Source: Cloeon dipterum
Lineage: Eukaryota; Arthropoda; Insecta; Ephemeroptera; Baetidae
DNA length: 64,000 nt
Direction of reading: 5' to 3'
NCBI RefSeq assembly: GCF_949628265.1
Contig: NC_088786.1
Span: 31,021,681-31,085,680 of the forward strand
Shown: in pieces, positions 48,301 to 61,400 of the stretch
Layout of the letters: the number at the start of each line of letters is the position of its first letter
Position numbering within the stretch: position 1 is the stretch's first letter
Notes under the pieces: model-generated
Seen by the model: only the letters and a program-made list of their open reading frames with translations
Database searches by the model: none
Told to the model about the DNA's origin: nothing
Made by a program: the position numbers and the translations under genes

Positions 48301-51300
48301 TATCTATAGCTTTCAGGAAAACAAACACTTCAAAGACAAAAATCACATTGATAGAGCGCGTGTGTCAATAGACAAATATGTGACAAATAATTGCTGATAA
48401 AAAGTGCGATGGAGTAGCCCCCGACTCTGATGAGCTAATCTTCGTTGTGGGTGCTTAACCCTGCGCGAAAACAATGCACCTCATGGAGGAAAAGGAGAAA
48501 AGTAAAATCATTTCTACAATACGGTCCACAAATTTATTACCATATTATACGTGCAAAAATGTGATAATGATTTTATTTTTAATCTTAAACGCAATAACGT
48601 ACGTAAAATTTAATTTTTTGAACTATAAAAAATTTCTCATGAGATGAGAATCTTTTATTTTATTGGTGATTTGCAATTTTTTACAAAAATCATGTGCATT
48701 TTTAGTAATTTAGTGTGATATTGAATTTCGATAATTTTCCAAAATATCTAGAATATTTCATTCAAGAATATCACAGTTTATATCTTATCTTGCAATATTT
48801 TTAATAAATCGAGTCGCAAAATTATTCACTCTATATGAATCATCGTTTGAGGTGATTCATTAAACTTTTAAGAGTGCTATGAGTAGTAATTAATACTCCA
48901 GGGTGTCTTTGCGAGAAAGCTATTCCAGCAGATTAAATACGCCTACGCATGCAAACACCGCAGCCAATTAATTTCTCGAGAGCAATTTCGCACCAAGGGC
49001 AAAGTGCGGCAGTAGTTTTAATGAGCAGAAAAAGAAAACAAAAGTCTTGACATGGCAAATGAGGAGGTCAACACACAAAGCGCACGGCGGGCGCCTGTGT
49101 GTGCACAGGTAAGCCTCAGGTCGACATTTCAAATGTATACCCAACCTCATTACTCACTATTTAAAGCACAAGTTAAAATCTTGTGCGTTTGAAAATTAAC
49201 ACTATGCTTTTACATCAAATGCGTCTGGTAATACATTTGTAAGATAATAATAGTGGATATTTAATAAGTCACAAAAGGTTTATTTATACAGAGAAGATAA
49301 AAAATAGATTTCCCAAAATTCTTACAGCTTGAGAAAGTTAGATTTTTTCATCATAGTTCATAGTTAAGAAGGGGAATATATTAATTTGCAGATTAAATTT
49401 TTAAAATAAAATATTAAAAACCATGACGACCGTTGTCTTTTGAACCTCAATTACGCCTTACACTCTACTTTGGAAGGTTATCTTCCAATTTTAGTTGACC
49501 TCAGCAGGGCGTCTAACGAATCTGGGTCAATTTCAGAGGTTAAGTTATTGAATGTCTATATAATTCTAAGGAATTGGAGATCGAGGAAACAGCTACGTTT
49601 AAGCAAAAAAGTCTGTCTGCCAATTTGTGCTAGCTTCGATTCCATTTTATCATTGAAACTGACTAAGCTCATTTTCAAAAATCAAAATTTAGAGGATTCT
49701 ATTTTGTGAAAGTCACCTTACGTTATGAGAGAATCACGCATTAAATTTTTAAATTAGCATTTACAGCAATTGGAAATGGAAACCCCAAATGGAAATTCTA
49801 CCAAAAATACCACGCGCGAGCCTTCTGTTTTGAAATATTATTTCCTCGATCTATTGTTCCAACCAAAATAATTGAAATCAAGTCTGTGTACTTCACTATA
49901 TTGTGCGGTAATATTTCGAGGTGGTCAAACAATTACCCTCACTCAAGTGAAGCAACCCTCCATATTTACAATCACGTAATAATATATAATATGCTTTTGT
50001 GCAACAAGCACAGGTGATTTTCCTTATTGCCGAGCCCCAGTTTCTGAATGTGCTGTTCGGTCTCAAACAGGACGACAGATTAAATCCATTGGTGAAACCC
50101 TTGTACGCCAAACAAAGTTCTCTCTGTAGGCCAAAAATGGTGCATTTGAATGAATTGCCAATTTGCTTGACACAAAATACACACTCGGGCCAAAACTTTG
50201 CGCGCCAGAGGCACTCAGAGGCACACGGCTTGCAGAAGGGCTCAAAGTTGCAAAACATGACAATAAATGCGCGCCGAGGTTACATTAATTTATTAATTAT
50301 CGTACCAGTAATGGTTTTGTGATGGCGGTATCGTCGCCATTTGCATTTAGTTTGTTGAGCCGTAAACTATTAAGTTGTGTAAGCCACAAGGCACTGAACT
50401 GGACTTGACGGCGAGGTCTTCGGTTCAAAATTTACTCTTTTCTTGAGGGTACCCAGGTACTCCCAGCATGGTTAATGGAATAAATAAGCAATTTTTTGCA
50501 AAGTATTTAGAGTTTTAATTTGCTGATAGGTAAAGAAATTGAAGATTTTAAAGTTTAAGACAATTTATAATCTAATTTCAGCCCGGATATGATCTATGGG
50601 TTATCAAAATTGTGTTTAAAATTATATCTGTGCCATTTAGTAACCAAAATGTACGATGTAAACCTTTTTGGCAGGACAAGATCGCATCAAATGAAACTGC
50701 TGGCCCCATTTGTAAGTGTTCAAGTGCCCGAAAACTGTTTTCAAGTTCAAAGTTACCGCCTGTGGAACAACCTCCACCGAATTTGTATCTCAACGAAAAC
50801 TAAAGTGCTTTCAAGGAATTTTTAAAGGAACTGTTTTTCAAGAAATATTGAACCAACTCTCTTTTAAACAATTATGTACAAACTGATAATATTTGGTCTG
50901 GATATGGCAATTTATGGGGCAAAACAGCCCTGCAGATCCATAATAAAGATTACTTTGAAAAATTTACAAAACATAAATCAAAAGTACTGTTTTTTCGAAA
51001 TAGACATGCCTTCACTTGATATGCCTGTCACTGCTCTTACTATCTTTTCTGTGTAAATCATCTTTTTTTTACATTGAAGCAAACAACGTTGATTGTGAAT
51101 GTTGTGAACAATACGATTTTCAAAAATGTCTAGCAAGAAGAATGACTGAGAAAAGCACCAGTAGTGTCAAACTTGATCATAGAGTGTAACAGTTTTGGTG
51201 TTGCACGCTTATAGTGCTTCTAATAAATATTTCTTTTCCAAAGCTTTTGCTTGTAGCAGCTGGATTGGACCCAAATTCAGAGCACACATTCTCTAAATTT

Positions 51301-51870
51301 ATAAAGGTACGGTGGAGCTATCTCATCTGGTTAACTCAAATTAATTGCTATTTTAACGATTTTTACACAGACCATGAGTGATCTTTCAAACTTGATTAGA
51401 AAGAGAAACCAAAGAAACGTGGGTATGGTTAACCCGCGCATTTCAAAACGAATGTTATGAGTGTTCCTCGTCATTTGATAAGTTAACAAGTGGTTACAGA
51501 TGAGTAATTCAATATGACTCACACAGGATCAAATTACGAGTCTACTCACCCTCCAAACAAAGGAGGAGTCAAGTTGCAAGATTTTTTAATGAACCCACAG
51601 AAAGGGAAGGAGGATACGCAGTTTCGTGAAATTAATATCGTTTTTTTACTTCTGCGAACAACAAATTTTAGAGCTTGTGATTAGTTAAATTTTTTATCAC
51701 AATATAAGAGATTTGTTTTGAAAATAAACGTTCTTAGAAGATTATTTCTGCGAAAAACGTGGTGTCCAAATTGTGAGTGCTTTCTGCTCCGATTCATCAA
51801 TCAAACAAGGAAAATAAACATTTTCGCGGCCGACGAGAGTCGCAAAATCATTTTATCTGTATAACAAATC
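45360..51870. other. Large noncoding region
   Basis: The Slx9 promoter lies in the first few hundred bases; near 45580 a GTCGACGTCGGTCGTCGAC run forms short palindromes. The rest is AT-rich with patches of higher GC (about 46740-47100 and 47880-48260). A nested inverted repeat lies at 46754-46810, and a small hairpin, ATGGCG/CGCCAT, near 50322-50341. ORFs here have no family resemblance and no supporting splice pattern. Confidence 0.5.
46754..46810. repeat. Nested inverted repeat with a B-box-like motif
   Basis: AGGGTGTGGT at 46754-46763 is perfectly complementary to ACCACACCCT at 46801-46810. Inside them GCTGG (46764-46768) pairs with CCAGC (46776-46780), and GGGTTCGAC just before the right arm resembles the T-arm/B box of tRNAs. 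It is not a recognisable tRNA, since there is no proper D arm or anticodon arm. Confidence 0.55.
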
Positions 51871-52320
51871 AGAATGGGCCGTGTCCAGCGCGCGGCGGGA
51901 CCGTTCCTGAGAAAGGTCAAACACGCACGTCGAAGGAAGCACCGGCTGACCGATGTCCCAAGACAGAAGGAGAGGCTCGGCGCCGACGACGGGTGCGAGC
52001 GATCGAGGCCAAAGCAGCGGAGCGCGACGGCGGCGGGCTCCACAGCCAGAGCCAGCCAGTGTGTATTGATTAGCGAGGAAGGAACTGCCGCTGCTGCTGC
52101 CGCTGCCTGCCTGCCTGCCTGCTGGCTTGGCCCCACGTCACATGGTGTGTGTGTGAGTGTGGCGGTGGAGTGGAGGGAAGGGCGTGCAGAATAAGGCAGT
52201 CTCACAGTCGAGGCGCACGCGGCCTCCCAAACAACGTACACACACACTTGCTCCATGCAGGCGTGAACGAAAACACACGCGCAGTTTGAGTTGTGTCGGC
52301 CGAAAACGCCAGTCGTCGGC
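51871..52320 (+). promoter_or_regulatory. GC-rich 5' region of an unidentified plus-strand gene
   Basis: GC content rises sharply relative to the flanks. The stretch has (CTGC)n and GCTGCTGCC runs (about 52085-52125), GT-rich and CA-rich tracts (52142 and 52240), and several short upstream ORFs: ATG at 52142 with four codons, ATG at 52255 with three codons, and a longer one of 106 codons starting at 51874. It precedes the ATG at 52321. This pattern suits a promoter plus 5'UTR; the longer ORFs on both strands look like composition effects. Confidence 0.45.
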
Positions 52321-52437
52321 ATGATCCCCTACACGGCGTGTGTCGGCATCAAGTCCGGAAAAAAGAAGACGTTCAGGGCAGAGGCCCAGCGGTGGCAGGT
52401 CGTCCACCCTGAGAACGCACAACTCATCATCGAACAG
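52321..52437 (+). CDS. Candidate first coding exon of an unidentified gene
   Basis: An ATG with an acceptable context (G at -3) opens 39 codons running to a good splice donor (CAG|GTAGGA at 52438). The peptide starts MIPYTACVGIKSGKKKTF and includes WQVVHPENAQLIIEQ. It looks like ordinary soluble protein rather than low-complexity sequence, and there is no signal peptide. I do not recognise the family. No continuation exon is seen downstream, so the next one would lie beyond the window, implying a first intron of more than 11 kb. That is common for insect developmental or signalling genes; this inference is weak. Confidence 0.4.
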
Positions 52438-55400
52438 GTAGGAGTGATTCGCCGACCGCTGGGAACCGGCAAAAACGTTGAAAACTAAATTAGGTTGAAT
52501 GTGTGCTCTCTGAAAGCGCAGTTCTGGTCATTCGGCGAACTATAATAATGGGTTGCTTAATTAGTATATAAGGCTGCTTTTTACTCCGTCGGCCGGTTGG
52601 TCACGTGGTGCACGCCAAAGGGTATGGAGTGGTTTAATTAAGACGGTGTTTGTAACCATGGCAACTCTGCGGCCGGCGGATGGAATAATTGTACCAAGAC
52701 TGCTGTGCGAATCTCGCGAAAAGTTTTGTCGGATCGCGCGGTGTTTTTGTACCCTCGCGGAAAGCTCGAAGCGCGCGCGGGCGAGGATGAAAATGTCAAC
52801 TTGATCAAAGGTCATTGAAATTCCCTTCGCTGGGATTAGTTTGTAGGTTTATGAGCCGTGTTGGTTGCCAACGCACTTTCAAGGATTATGTAAACGCTGG
52901 CGCGCTGGAAAACTGTTGGGTCAAACTTTCATTCACTGACCGCTCGATCGTATTTTCGGAGCAGGAATTCAGCGCCGCGGCCTGTCAATTATTTATTCTA
53001 ATCTGTCTCTCGATAGCTATCGCAATGTGTTAAAGGTCTGCCCTTGACAGATTAGTATTGAAGTGGAGCGAATGTGTGGGATTGCCACCTTTCAAGCGAG
53101 AGTATAAGAAGTTAGATCATATTCAAATTGATTTGCTGTTCATTCTTATCGTTTTTTAAGTTAGTATTCCGGTCAAAGTTTAGAAAAAAATAATTGAGAA
53201 CATATTTATCGTGCTTATCTTGTTAGTAATGTTTGCACATTGCGTTTCATGAAATTCAATTCTCAGTAAATTAAAATTTCCGATTAATCAAAACAGGCCA
53301 AGAGAGGGAATAAAAAAAACATATCAAGATTTGCTTATTAAAAAACCTATCACTGCGAAACACTGCTAAAAAGGATACAGACAGACCATCAAGTCTTGGC
53401 CTGACCAAAAAGAGAACGGGTTTTTATGGATTCAGCTACAAAGCTTTAACGTGACACTGTTTTCAGAAATTCTCCATTGCAGGCCTTATAAGTATAGCTA
53501 CAGAAATTATCATATTGTAAAATACTTTGAAGAGTTAGCCATGCCCAGTTACTCTTCCTCGTGATTTCCAAACTCAGTTATGATACACAAAAAAATCACC
53601 CACTTGCGTTTGCACACAAACAAGATCACGTTTTGATAGCATCTTAATCTTGAATCAACGTCAAGTGACGAGACCTACTGCATAAAAAGTGAAACAGTGA
53701 TGAGTGTAAATTCGACTTTGAGTCATTGGCATTAATCATTTTTTTTTTATCAGCTGGCGTATGAATCTTATTATCAGTAGACCGACCCGAGCAGGAATAA
53801 TACAGTCGAATCGTATAAAGGCTGACGCCTCGTTGCCGATTGTGTCGCATTGCTCGCCGCATCCCGGCTGTCCGCAAAAACACATTGAATTGCGTCGAGC
53901 GTGCGCTTTCAGCGGTTCCACCACGCTCCACGTTACGGTGCGAGAGAGTGTATATATTTGCAACGATCCGGCTCTAACAAGTAGCCGAGCAAAAAGCGGG
54001 CAGACGGCCTCGGCGCTTTACATTCGCCGCCGGTCCAAATAACTGCCAATCACCTCTTTAAACTTCGCGTTTTTGCGCAACCTCCTCTGCTGCGACTGAT
54101 CAAAAGCGGTTTATCCCAATTATTCGGAGCAAAGTCGACCTACCAGACTGGACCGCGCGCATGGCTCCAAGACATTATTGGAGCATGCTCAGGAGGCTCT
54201 TCAGCAACTGAGATAACCCAATATACGTTTGTTACTAGTACAAACTGTATGTAGGCTCTGCCGATTTTGAATTAACTACGAAATTAACAAGGATGACATT
54301 TTACCTCTCAGGAAAAAATTATAGCAATATGCACGTTCCAAAAATTGTATTTTCCATTAAGGAAAACTCTGACTTTGATCGTTTTTAGTAAAAGTTTTAA
54401 AATTTAGCGGAAAATGTTAATGAAATCGTAATTTGCTTAACAGCCGAGGTTGACCTCAAACCATTGTAATAGCATTTCGGCAAAAAAAGTTGATGAAATC
54501 TCGACCTTATCTCATTGTCCATTTTTCAAATTGAATTAATCAAAGCCACTTCAAACTTCAAGCTTCAGCTTAAACAAAGGGAACAAAATAAGCTACTGGA
54601 GTGGTCTGGTTCTTAAAGAACATTTATCTTAAAGTCATTAACGCATTTTTATCTTAGAACTCTTATTACATTTTGATTTACTTGTAGAATAAATAGGAGC
54701 CGCAAATTCAAAGACGGAAAAACGTTAAGAATTGTGGCAAGAGAGTGAAAATTTTTATATCTCATCGTCATCAAGGAGAGCGGTTACTTGAAAAACGATT
54801 TTCCCATTTTCTTAAACCACAGGAATCGAGCTCTTGAAACAAACATGACATGTGTTACTATTTTTCATTTCTTCGAGGTTTTAGTTTCCAAAAAATATGC
54901 CTCTTTATCAGTTCTGTTTTCCTATTTTTCCCCGATGGCAAGTCTTTTTCATCGTTGCATTTTGTGTAAACTACGCGACAGCCGATCTGACTGACGAGCT
55001 CAGTTGACTTTTCGTGTTATATGCGCGTTGGCAGCGAATTATCGGTGGCTTTCGTTGCTCTTTATCAGTTGGGTGCTAGCTAGAGTGGAGCTGGAGCGAG
55101 TGAGGGCCGGTCTCGATAAGCGCACGCATTTGGCTGGACTTATTATCAATGCCGATCGGCAGCAAATAATACAAGCACAAGCAGCGCTCATATGACAGCA
55201 GAATTATTTATTCCGCTCCTTCGCTTGGTCTGCCCGGTCAGAGCCGTGTGTGTGCGCGCTCGAGAACGAGATAATCGGATCCAATATTGCATTTAGGGAA
55301 AAAGCAGCGCGTTTATCTCATCACACCGGGCTCAGGCAGCTTTTTGCGCAATAAAAACGCCCGGGGCTCGCGCTCAACCCCTTATTTGTTTTATCTCTTG

Positions 55401-58400
55401 CGTCATGATTTCGCTCTCGTTTGTATATTTGGACGCAGGAGTTTAGGTGCAGGCAAACTTTACGCTGCTCAACTTTCAAACTTATTGATTTTCAAGAGCC
55501 TCTCTATCTTTCTGCTCGGCAATCAATTCCGCTTTCCGGGAAATCGTTTGAAGCTGCAGACTTTCAAGTGCGCCAGTCATAGCCTTCTTTACATGCCAAC
55601 TGCGATCAATTTGCGCGAGGAGCAAAATTTTCCTGCTTTAACGAGCCTAGTTATCTGCCAATTGAGTTTGGTTAAGTAGGTGGAAGTTAATGTTATTCTT
55701 CTCTTCGTACGCACACAAGCTAAAAACAACTTTCAAGAGCAAATCAGCCTACTTTGTTGGGAGCTGTAGAATAATGCAAGGAAAATCATTTGATTTCAAA
55801 CAAAGATCATCAGATATGCGGGATCGGTTCTATAAATGAGGAATCATTGAAACGGTTAAATGATTGAACCATTTTAGCGGAAAAGTTGCAAGTAAAAGGA
55901 GCTCATCAGCAGCTTCACAGTGCGAGAACGTGCTTCGGCTATTTTCTCTTCAAATTCTCACTTAGCCTCCCATCCTGTATAAACACACGTGTATAGTAGA
56001 GCCGTTTATAAAATAGGTTAAAGTTAATTCCTCCACGTGTGCAATTTAATTATTTTATGTGTTTCATGGAAAAAAGAAAAATACGTTAATGTAAACGTTT
56101 CTGTTAAGGTTGTTTTTTATCTTGAGCATAAACAATAACAATATGCCATATTTTCGGTCTGTTTTCTTCTTTGAACCATTTGTTGGCCGATTTTCATTTC
56201 AATCATATTATAATTTCCTAAAATTTGATTATTTTTTGCCGATCATTTCTTGTGCATTTCCCTATTCGTCAGACGTCAGACCTTTGCCTCCAGTTGAAGA
56301 GCTCCGAAGAACAGTCATTCAAACAAAATAACTGGAAATTCATGTTACACATTTTCATTGATATCAGATTAGAACTAACTAAGCAAAAAATATTTTAAAA
56401 CAAAATTCAGAGAAAAATTGCTTATCTTAAACACGTAATAATTGAGCAGACCTCGGCCTCTCACTTTCACACATCAACACATCGTCGCAATTGATTACAG
56501 AGCGTTTGCACGGCGCGTGGGCGATTTGTACACAATAACAAATGGATTTTGAGTAAATTACCAAAGCACGCACAGCATACAAATCGAATGCATGCACATA
56601 TCCGAGCGCAATAGCCTTTCTATTCCGAGTTATTGATCATGCTGGTTTAGTTTTTGTCGTGAGCACCCGTTTGTTGCGAGTCAGCAGCAGGCGGGCTGGC
56701 AGATTTATTTATGTTCACACGTCGAATGCATGCCGAGCAGTTGAACAAGCAGACAGGGTGGGTTTGTTGTACCACAGCGTGTGCGACTCCAATTCCTCCG
56801 CCGCTCAAGCCCAGCTGTCTTTCAAAAGCCAGCCACTTTTCCGCTTTTCCGCCGCATACGGAGGGAGTGCCACGCGTGTAAGAATGCTCCGAATTTGTGC
56901 AGTATCGCTGCTGGCTAAAGGTCTGTGGCACCGCCGGAACAATCTTTGCGGTCACGGCCAGATGAGCGCCGTTTACGGCTCATTAACGCGCAAGCCGATC
57001 ACATGCCGGTTGCAGAGGACGCGATTTGTATGCACAATTGTTATGTGTTTGTCTGCTTGACTGGCACTACGCAAATTGCTCTGCAAATCAAGTTCATTGT
57101 CACACATTTTAACCTCTGACGTGCAATACCGTGTCCTGCGGGCCAGCCGAAGAGTAATTTTACGTCATCATGCTGCTAGTGCTAAACTAATTGAAATAAT
57201 TGCATTTTTTTGGGATTGATTGATGATTTACTTACTGGTTTGTGCTGTTTGAGCAGAAATTCAAATTTAATATGTGAAAATTGAACTGAAATTATAGGGA
57301 TATTACACATTGAGTATTTGAACATCCCCTTCTTGTTTTTTGCGTGGTGAAAAATACAGTTTTGCCATGCTGATGCTCGAATAGCCAATTATTTTGCGAA
57401 TTCGAGGCAGAATTTTGTCGCCAAAGCCTCTCCCGTGACAAGCGGGCGGGCAGAAAGAGGTTAACGTGGCGACGGTGCCATACGAAATCGAAAACAAACA
57501 AAAAGAACACCCCGGTTGGCGCGCGAAGCGAGTCGTCGTCGTCGCAGAAGTCGAGAAATTTGTTTGCTCACGAAGGCGGCGAGTAAGTTGACAGAGAGTA
57601 ATTGAGCGAGTGCAATGTTGGCAGGCAACAGTACTTTACTTTCGAATAAGAGTTAAGGACGAAGCGCTTTCAAAGCTCAGATTTCCGCTGCACCCGCAGA
57701 TATTTCGGGCCAGACTGCTGACGCCACGAACTGAAAAGCGCAAAGTTGAGCACGCCAATCTCGTCGGCTGGCGGGAATATATGCATGCAAGTCGGTGTGA
57801 ATTATTTATTTGGGTGCCAAGCGAGTGCAGCCAAGGCACCTGTCAGCGAAAAGAAAATGCCTCTTGAAAGTGGCGTTTCGTGCTTTACATTTGCTTACAT
57901 ACAGCTCTATTTTTACTTTGCGAGAATTGTGATTGCAGACAAAGCCGTTTCTAAATCAAGGGGAAAATCTAATAAAATGCTAAGAGATAAAATTATTCTC
58001 TATTTTGGTATTTTACTATTAAAACTATTCAGGATTGTAAGCAAATAGTTAAATATTTGAATAGCAGAACTGAAATGTATACCGGTTCTCCTCTATCTTG
58101 GCGTCGCAAAGCTAATATTTTTTACAACTTCATTGGATTTTTTAGAGCTGGTGTCGATTAACGATAGAAAAATCATGCAATTTAATATTTAACCATGACC
58201 TCGACAAATCATATTTGCTTAGTCAGAGCAGTGTAACACGTTGAAATTTGCTTGTCATTTAAAGGGAAGGGATGTGTTAGTATTCAAATCTCTTAACCAT
58301 TAGGGAATTCCGCATTATTTAAATATAGTAACCAATCATTTTAATGTCATTTGAATCTTCATTAAAAGCCACCAGCATGAAATAAAGTGCAAGGAAGTAT

Positions 58401-61400
58401 TTTTTTCTTCTTTCTTGATTTTATCAGATAAAGCGCTAAAATGATTAGAGCTGACACCAACGGATAGTGTTTCTGAGTGAACTCTCGGTTGGATCTGAAA
58501 GCTGGCTACCTGTTTTCCGAGAATTCCGTCTGAAAGGCTCCGATTTGAAGCACGCTCGAGCTAAGTCAGACGCACCTTCGCGCAATCAGCCTGAGGCGAT
58601 TTTCTCATCGCAGCAACCACTCTGTGTGCTGAGCTTCTTTCCTTTAAGGCGGTGTGTGCATCAGAAAAATAAACAAACGCCATCATCAGCGTCTCTTAGC
58701 GAGAGCGGCCGAAAACGAGAGGGTTTGGAGAAGTTCGCACCTAATACGTAACGACTCCTGGCTCTCCTTTCATACACGCCGTGTGTATTTCACTAACTTC
58801 CAAGGTCGCCAGTTTATATACCTCTCAAACATGTGACCTAGAAACCCGCTTAAAATATTCATAGGTCGCGTTTACAGCGCCGTACGCGCGCGCGTGCAAT
58901 AAAAGTGAGTCAGCGGCGCGGGTGAGTGATACCCATCGCTTTTAGGGGACGTTGGCCGACTGAATGGTGATGAGGACGGTATAGAGGCCGCGAAAATTTG
59001 GCATTTACCAAGGCACGCGAATGCCGCTCTTTAACACATACAATCGAGCGGATGTGACTAATCTCCCGTATGGAATTCTTATTGCCGTTAACGTAGACTC
59101 GTAATTCGATTTTTTAATTGAGGTCTTCGTCATGGTCATTTCCGAAGTGCTGCATTAACATTGGTCAATCGGAAAGAAAAGGTTGATTTTGTTGAAGGTT
59201 TGGAATTTAAGATGATCGGTTTTAAGCACGAATCACGTGATTCACGTGCAAATTTAAATCGTAAGAGCTATTTATACTTATAATTCGTCGAAGTATAAAA
59301 CCGTATTTGCAGTCCTAAATCATCTTTAACTGCTTAAACTTTATCTTAAAACCATATCTATATTATCAAATCGCTTGCCTGATTAGTAAATGTTGCGCAG
59401 TAAAAATTATTCCAAAATATTTTCTTTTATCTTTTGCTAAGACACCTAAAGAGATTTTTCGAAAACTTGTGATTTATTTTTGAATAAAATTTAAAAAAAT
59501 CGATTAGTGAAACCCTCAGTATATGACCTTATTGAAATGACCCAAAACCATGGAAAAAAATTAAATCCTTATATTTAAGGTGAGAAAAAAGGGTGAAAAC
59601 AGTCTAAGCTTGGCTCCGAACCTTCTAATAATATTCAACGCAAAAATCCCGCCTTCCAAAACAGATTTATTTGCTTTTGGCACTTGGATTTGTGCGACAC
59701 TCAAAATTATCTTCTAATGACATTGGACGTTATCAACGATAACATTCTTATTTTAATTTTCCTCTTTTATCTATAGCTTAGGGAGATTTGTCTATCTTAA
59801 GATTATGTAAGCTTTTCCTTAAAAATCTGTTTTTACACTAAATAATTTTTTAAAGCTACCTAGGTCAAGGTCAAAGGCCTAAAATCTTAAACTGCATAGA
59901 ACCGGAAATGGCCGATCAACTCACTTATGGAGAGATTTCGCCTAAATTTGATCTGCTCACTGACGAGCCTTCTCAGCACGCGGAGCACGCAAAGCGAGCG
60001 GCGAAGAAGCCGCTTTGTTCATTCATTCATTCCCTATTATTATTATGTGCTCTCAACAGTGCGACAAAGGCCGCCTACGTCGCGGCACGCGCGGCCTTTA
60101 GCCGCCAATTAAAAAGCTCTCGCGCGCGTGACTCTGCTCTTATGCGCTTACGAGAAAATTCGCATTTTAGACGAGGTCTTTTTTTCTCTGGGAATTTGGT
60201 CAGCTCTGGGACACGGCGGAGCGCGGTGTGTTTAGTTTTAATTAAACTGCAGCCGCCCGATGGCCAAGGAACAGGCACACACTCAAACAAAACTCTTTTT
60301 CAGAGTGCGCCCTTTGTTGATGTTTGCTGGCAAAACACTCGTGGCGCTTAATTAATTAATTGCAATGCTCTGAACTGTAAATATTTTGTATTATTTCACG
60401 TGGGTTCAATTTTTGTTTGTTTTATTATGCCAACAACATTTCAGCCTTCCATCGGCTTCAGTTGGTTAAGCGATGTATTTTTTAAATAAATGGTGGGATT
60501 GTTTTTTCAGTATTATGATTATTGTTACATAAAATCATGGTAGCTGCAAACCCTTAAAATTTGATTGTACAAAATCAGACATTAGACCCTATGGAAAAGT
60601 CATTTTGGCCAACATTAAAAGTTGATTTCTTTGAGCTCCAGGGCAGGATTACCAAAGGAAACTTATGTATTATTGTGTGCAGCAGAAATTGGTTGGCTTG
60701 AGTCAGCTCTCTAAATCACCAGCCGTTATCTGCGACTTGTGTGTGGCCTATAAATTTCGCCCTGTGTGCAATTAAATAAATTTGCCCCTGAGGGTGAGGC
60801 AATAAACCAGCTGGAATTCCACCAGACTTACATATATGCTGTCAATCGTTTTCCACATGATATTCGAATAAATATTGCTCTTGAAGAGCGACGGCACAAT
60901 GCTCGGAGCGGCGCTCGTTCGCTCAATCATCCATAAATTAGACGCAGTAAGCAATTTTCCGTGTTTGCGCTGCCTGCGAGGCATCGAGAGCAGAATAAAT
61001 TCGCAGCGCGGTGTATCAACAAAACATGGCTGCGCGCACCCCTTGCATTTGCCTGATAATACGTGAAACTTTGAAGGAGGTCAGCAATCGATCCAGCGCG
61101 CGGCTCTCAGCATTTATTGACCTTTCGCTCTCGCGTCTCGATTTCCAGTTCCATGCACTGGCCCACCGAATTCAATTTGCGGATTCGGATTTTTGTCGGC
61201 GGTTGCTTATTGGGTTAGCCGGTCTTTGCATCCTGTTGTGCCTGCCTCTATTTTGCCAATTTGCCGCTCCCGCTGCCTCCGAGAATCCAATTTAGCTTAA
61301 AAGCAGACGAGCCAGCCACCTCGAGCACCGCGGCTCAGCTTCAGCTGGCCTCTCGCACCAGCTGCCTCTCGCGAGAGCGCTTTGTCCCACCTCCGGGCCG

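Noticed and set aside
50322-50341. Small ATGGCG/CGCCAT hairpin
   Set aside because: A 6-base stem is too short to claim function.
51801-52322. 173-residue minus-strand ORF
   Set aside because: Composition effect of the GC-rich 5' region: Ala runs from GCTGC repeats and no domain or splice support.
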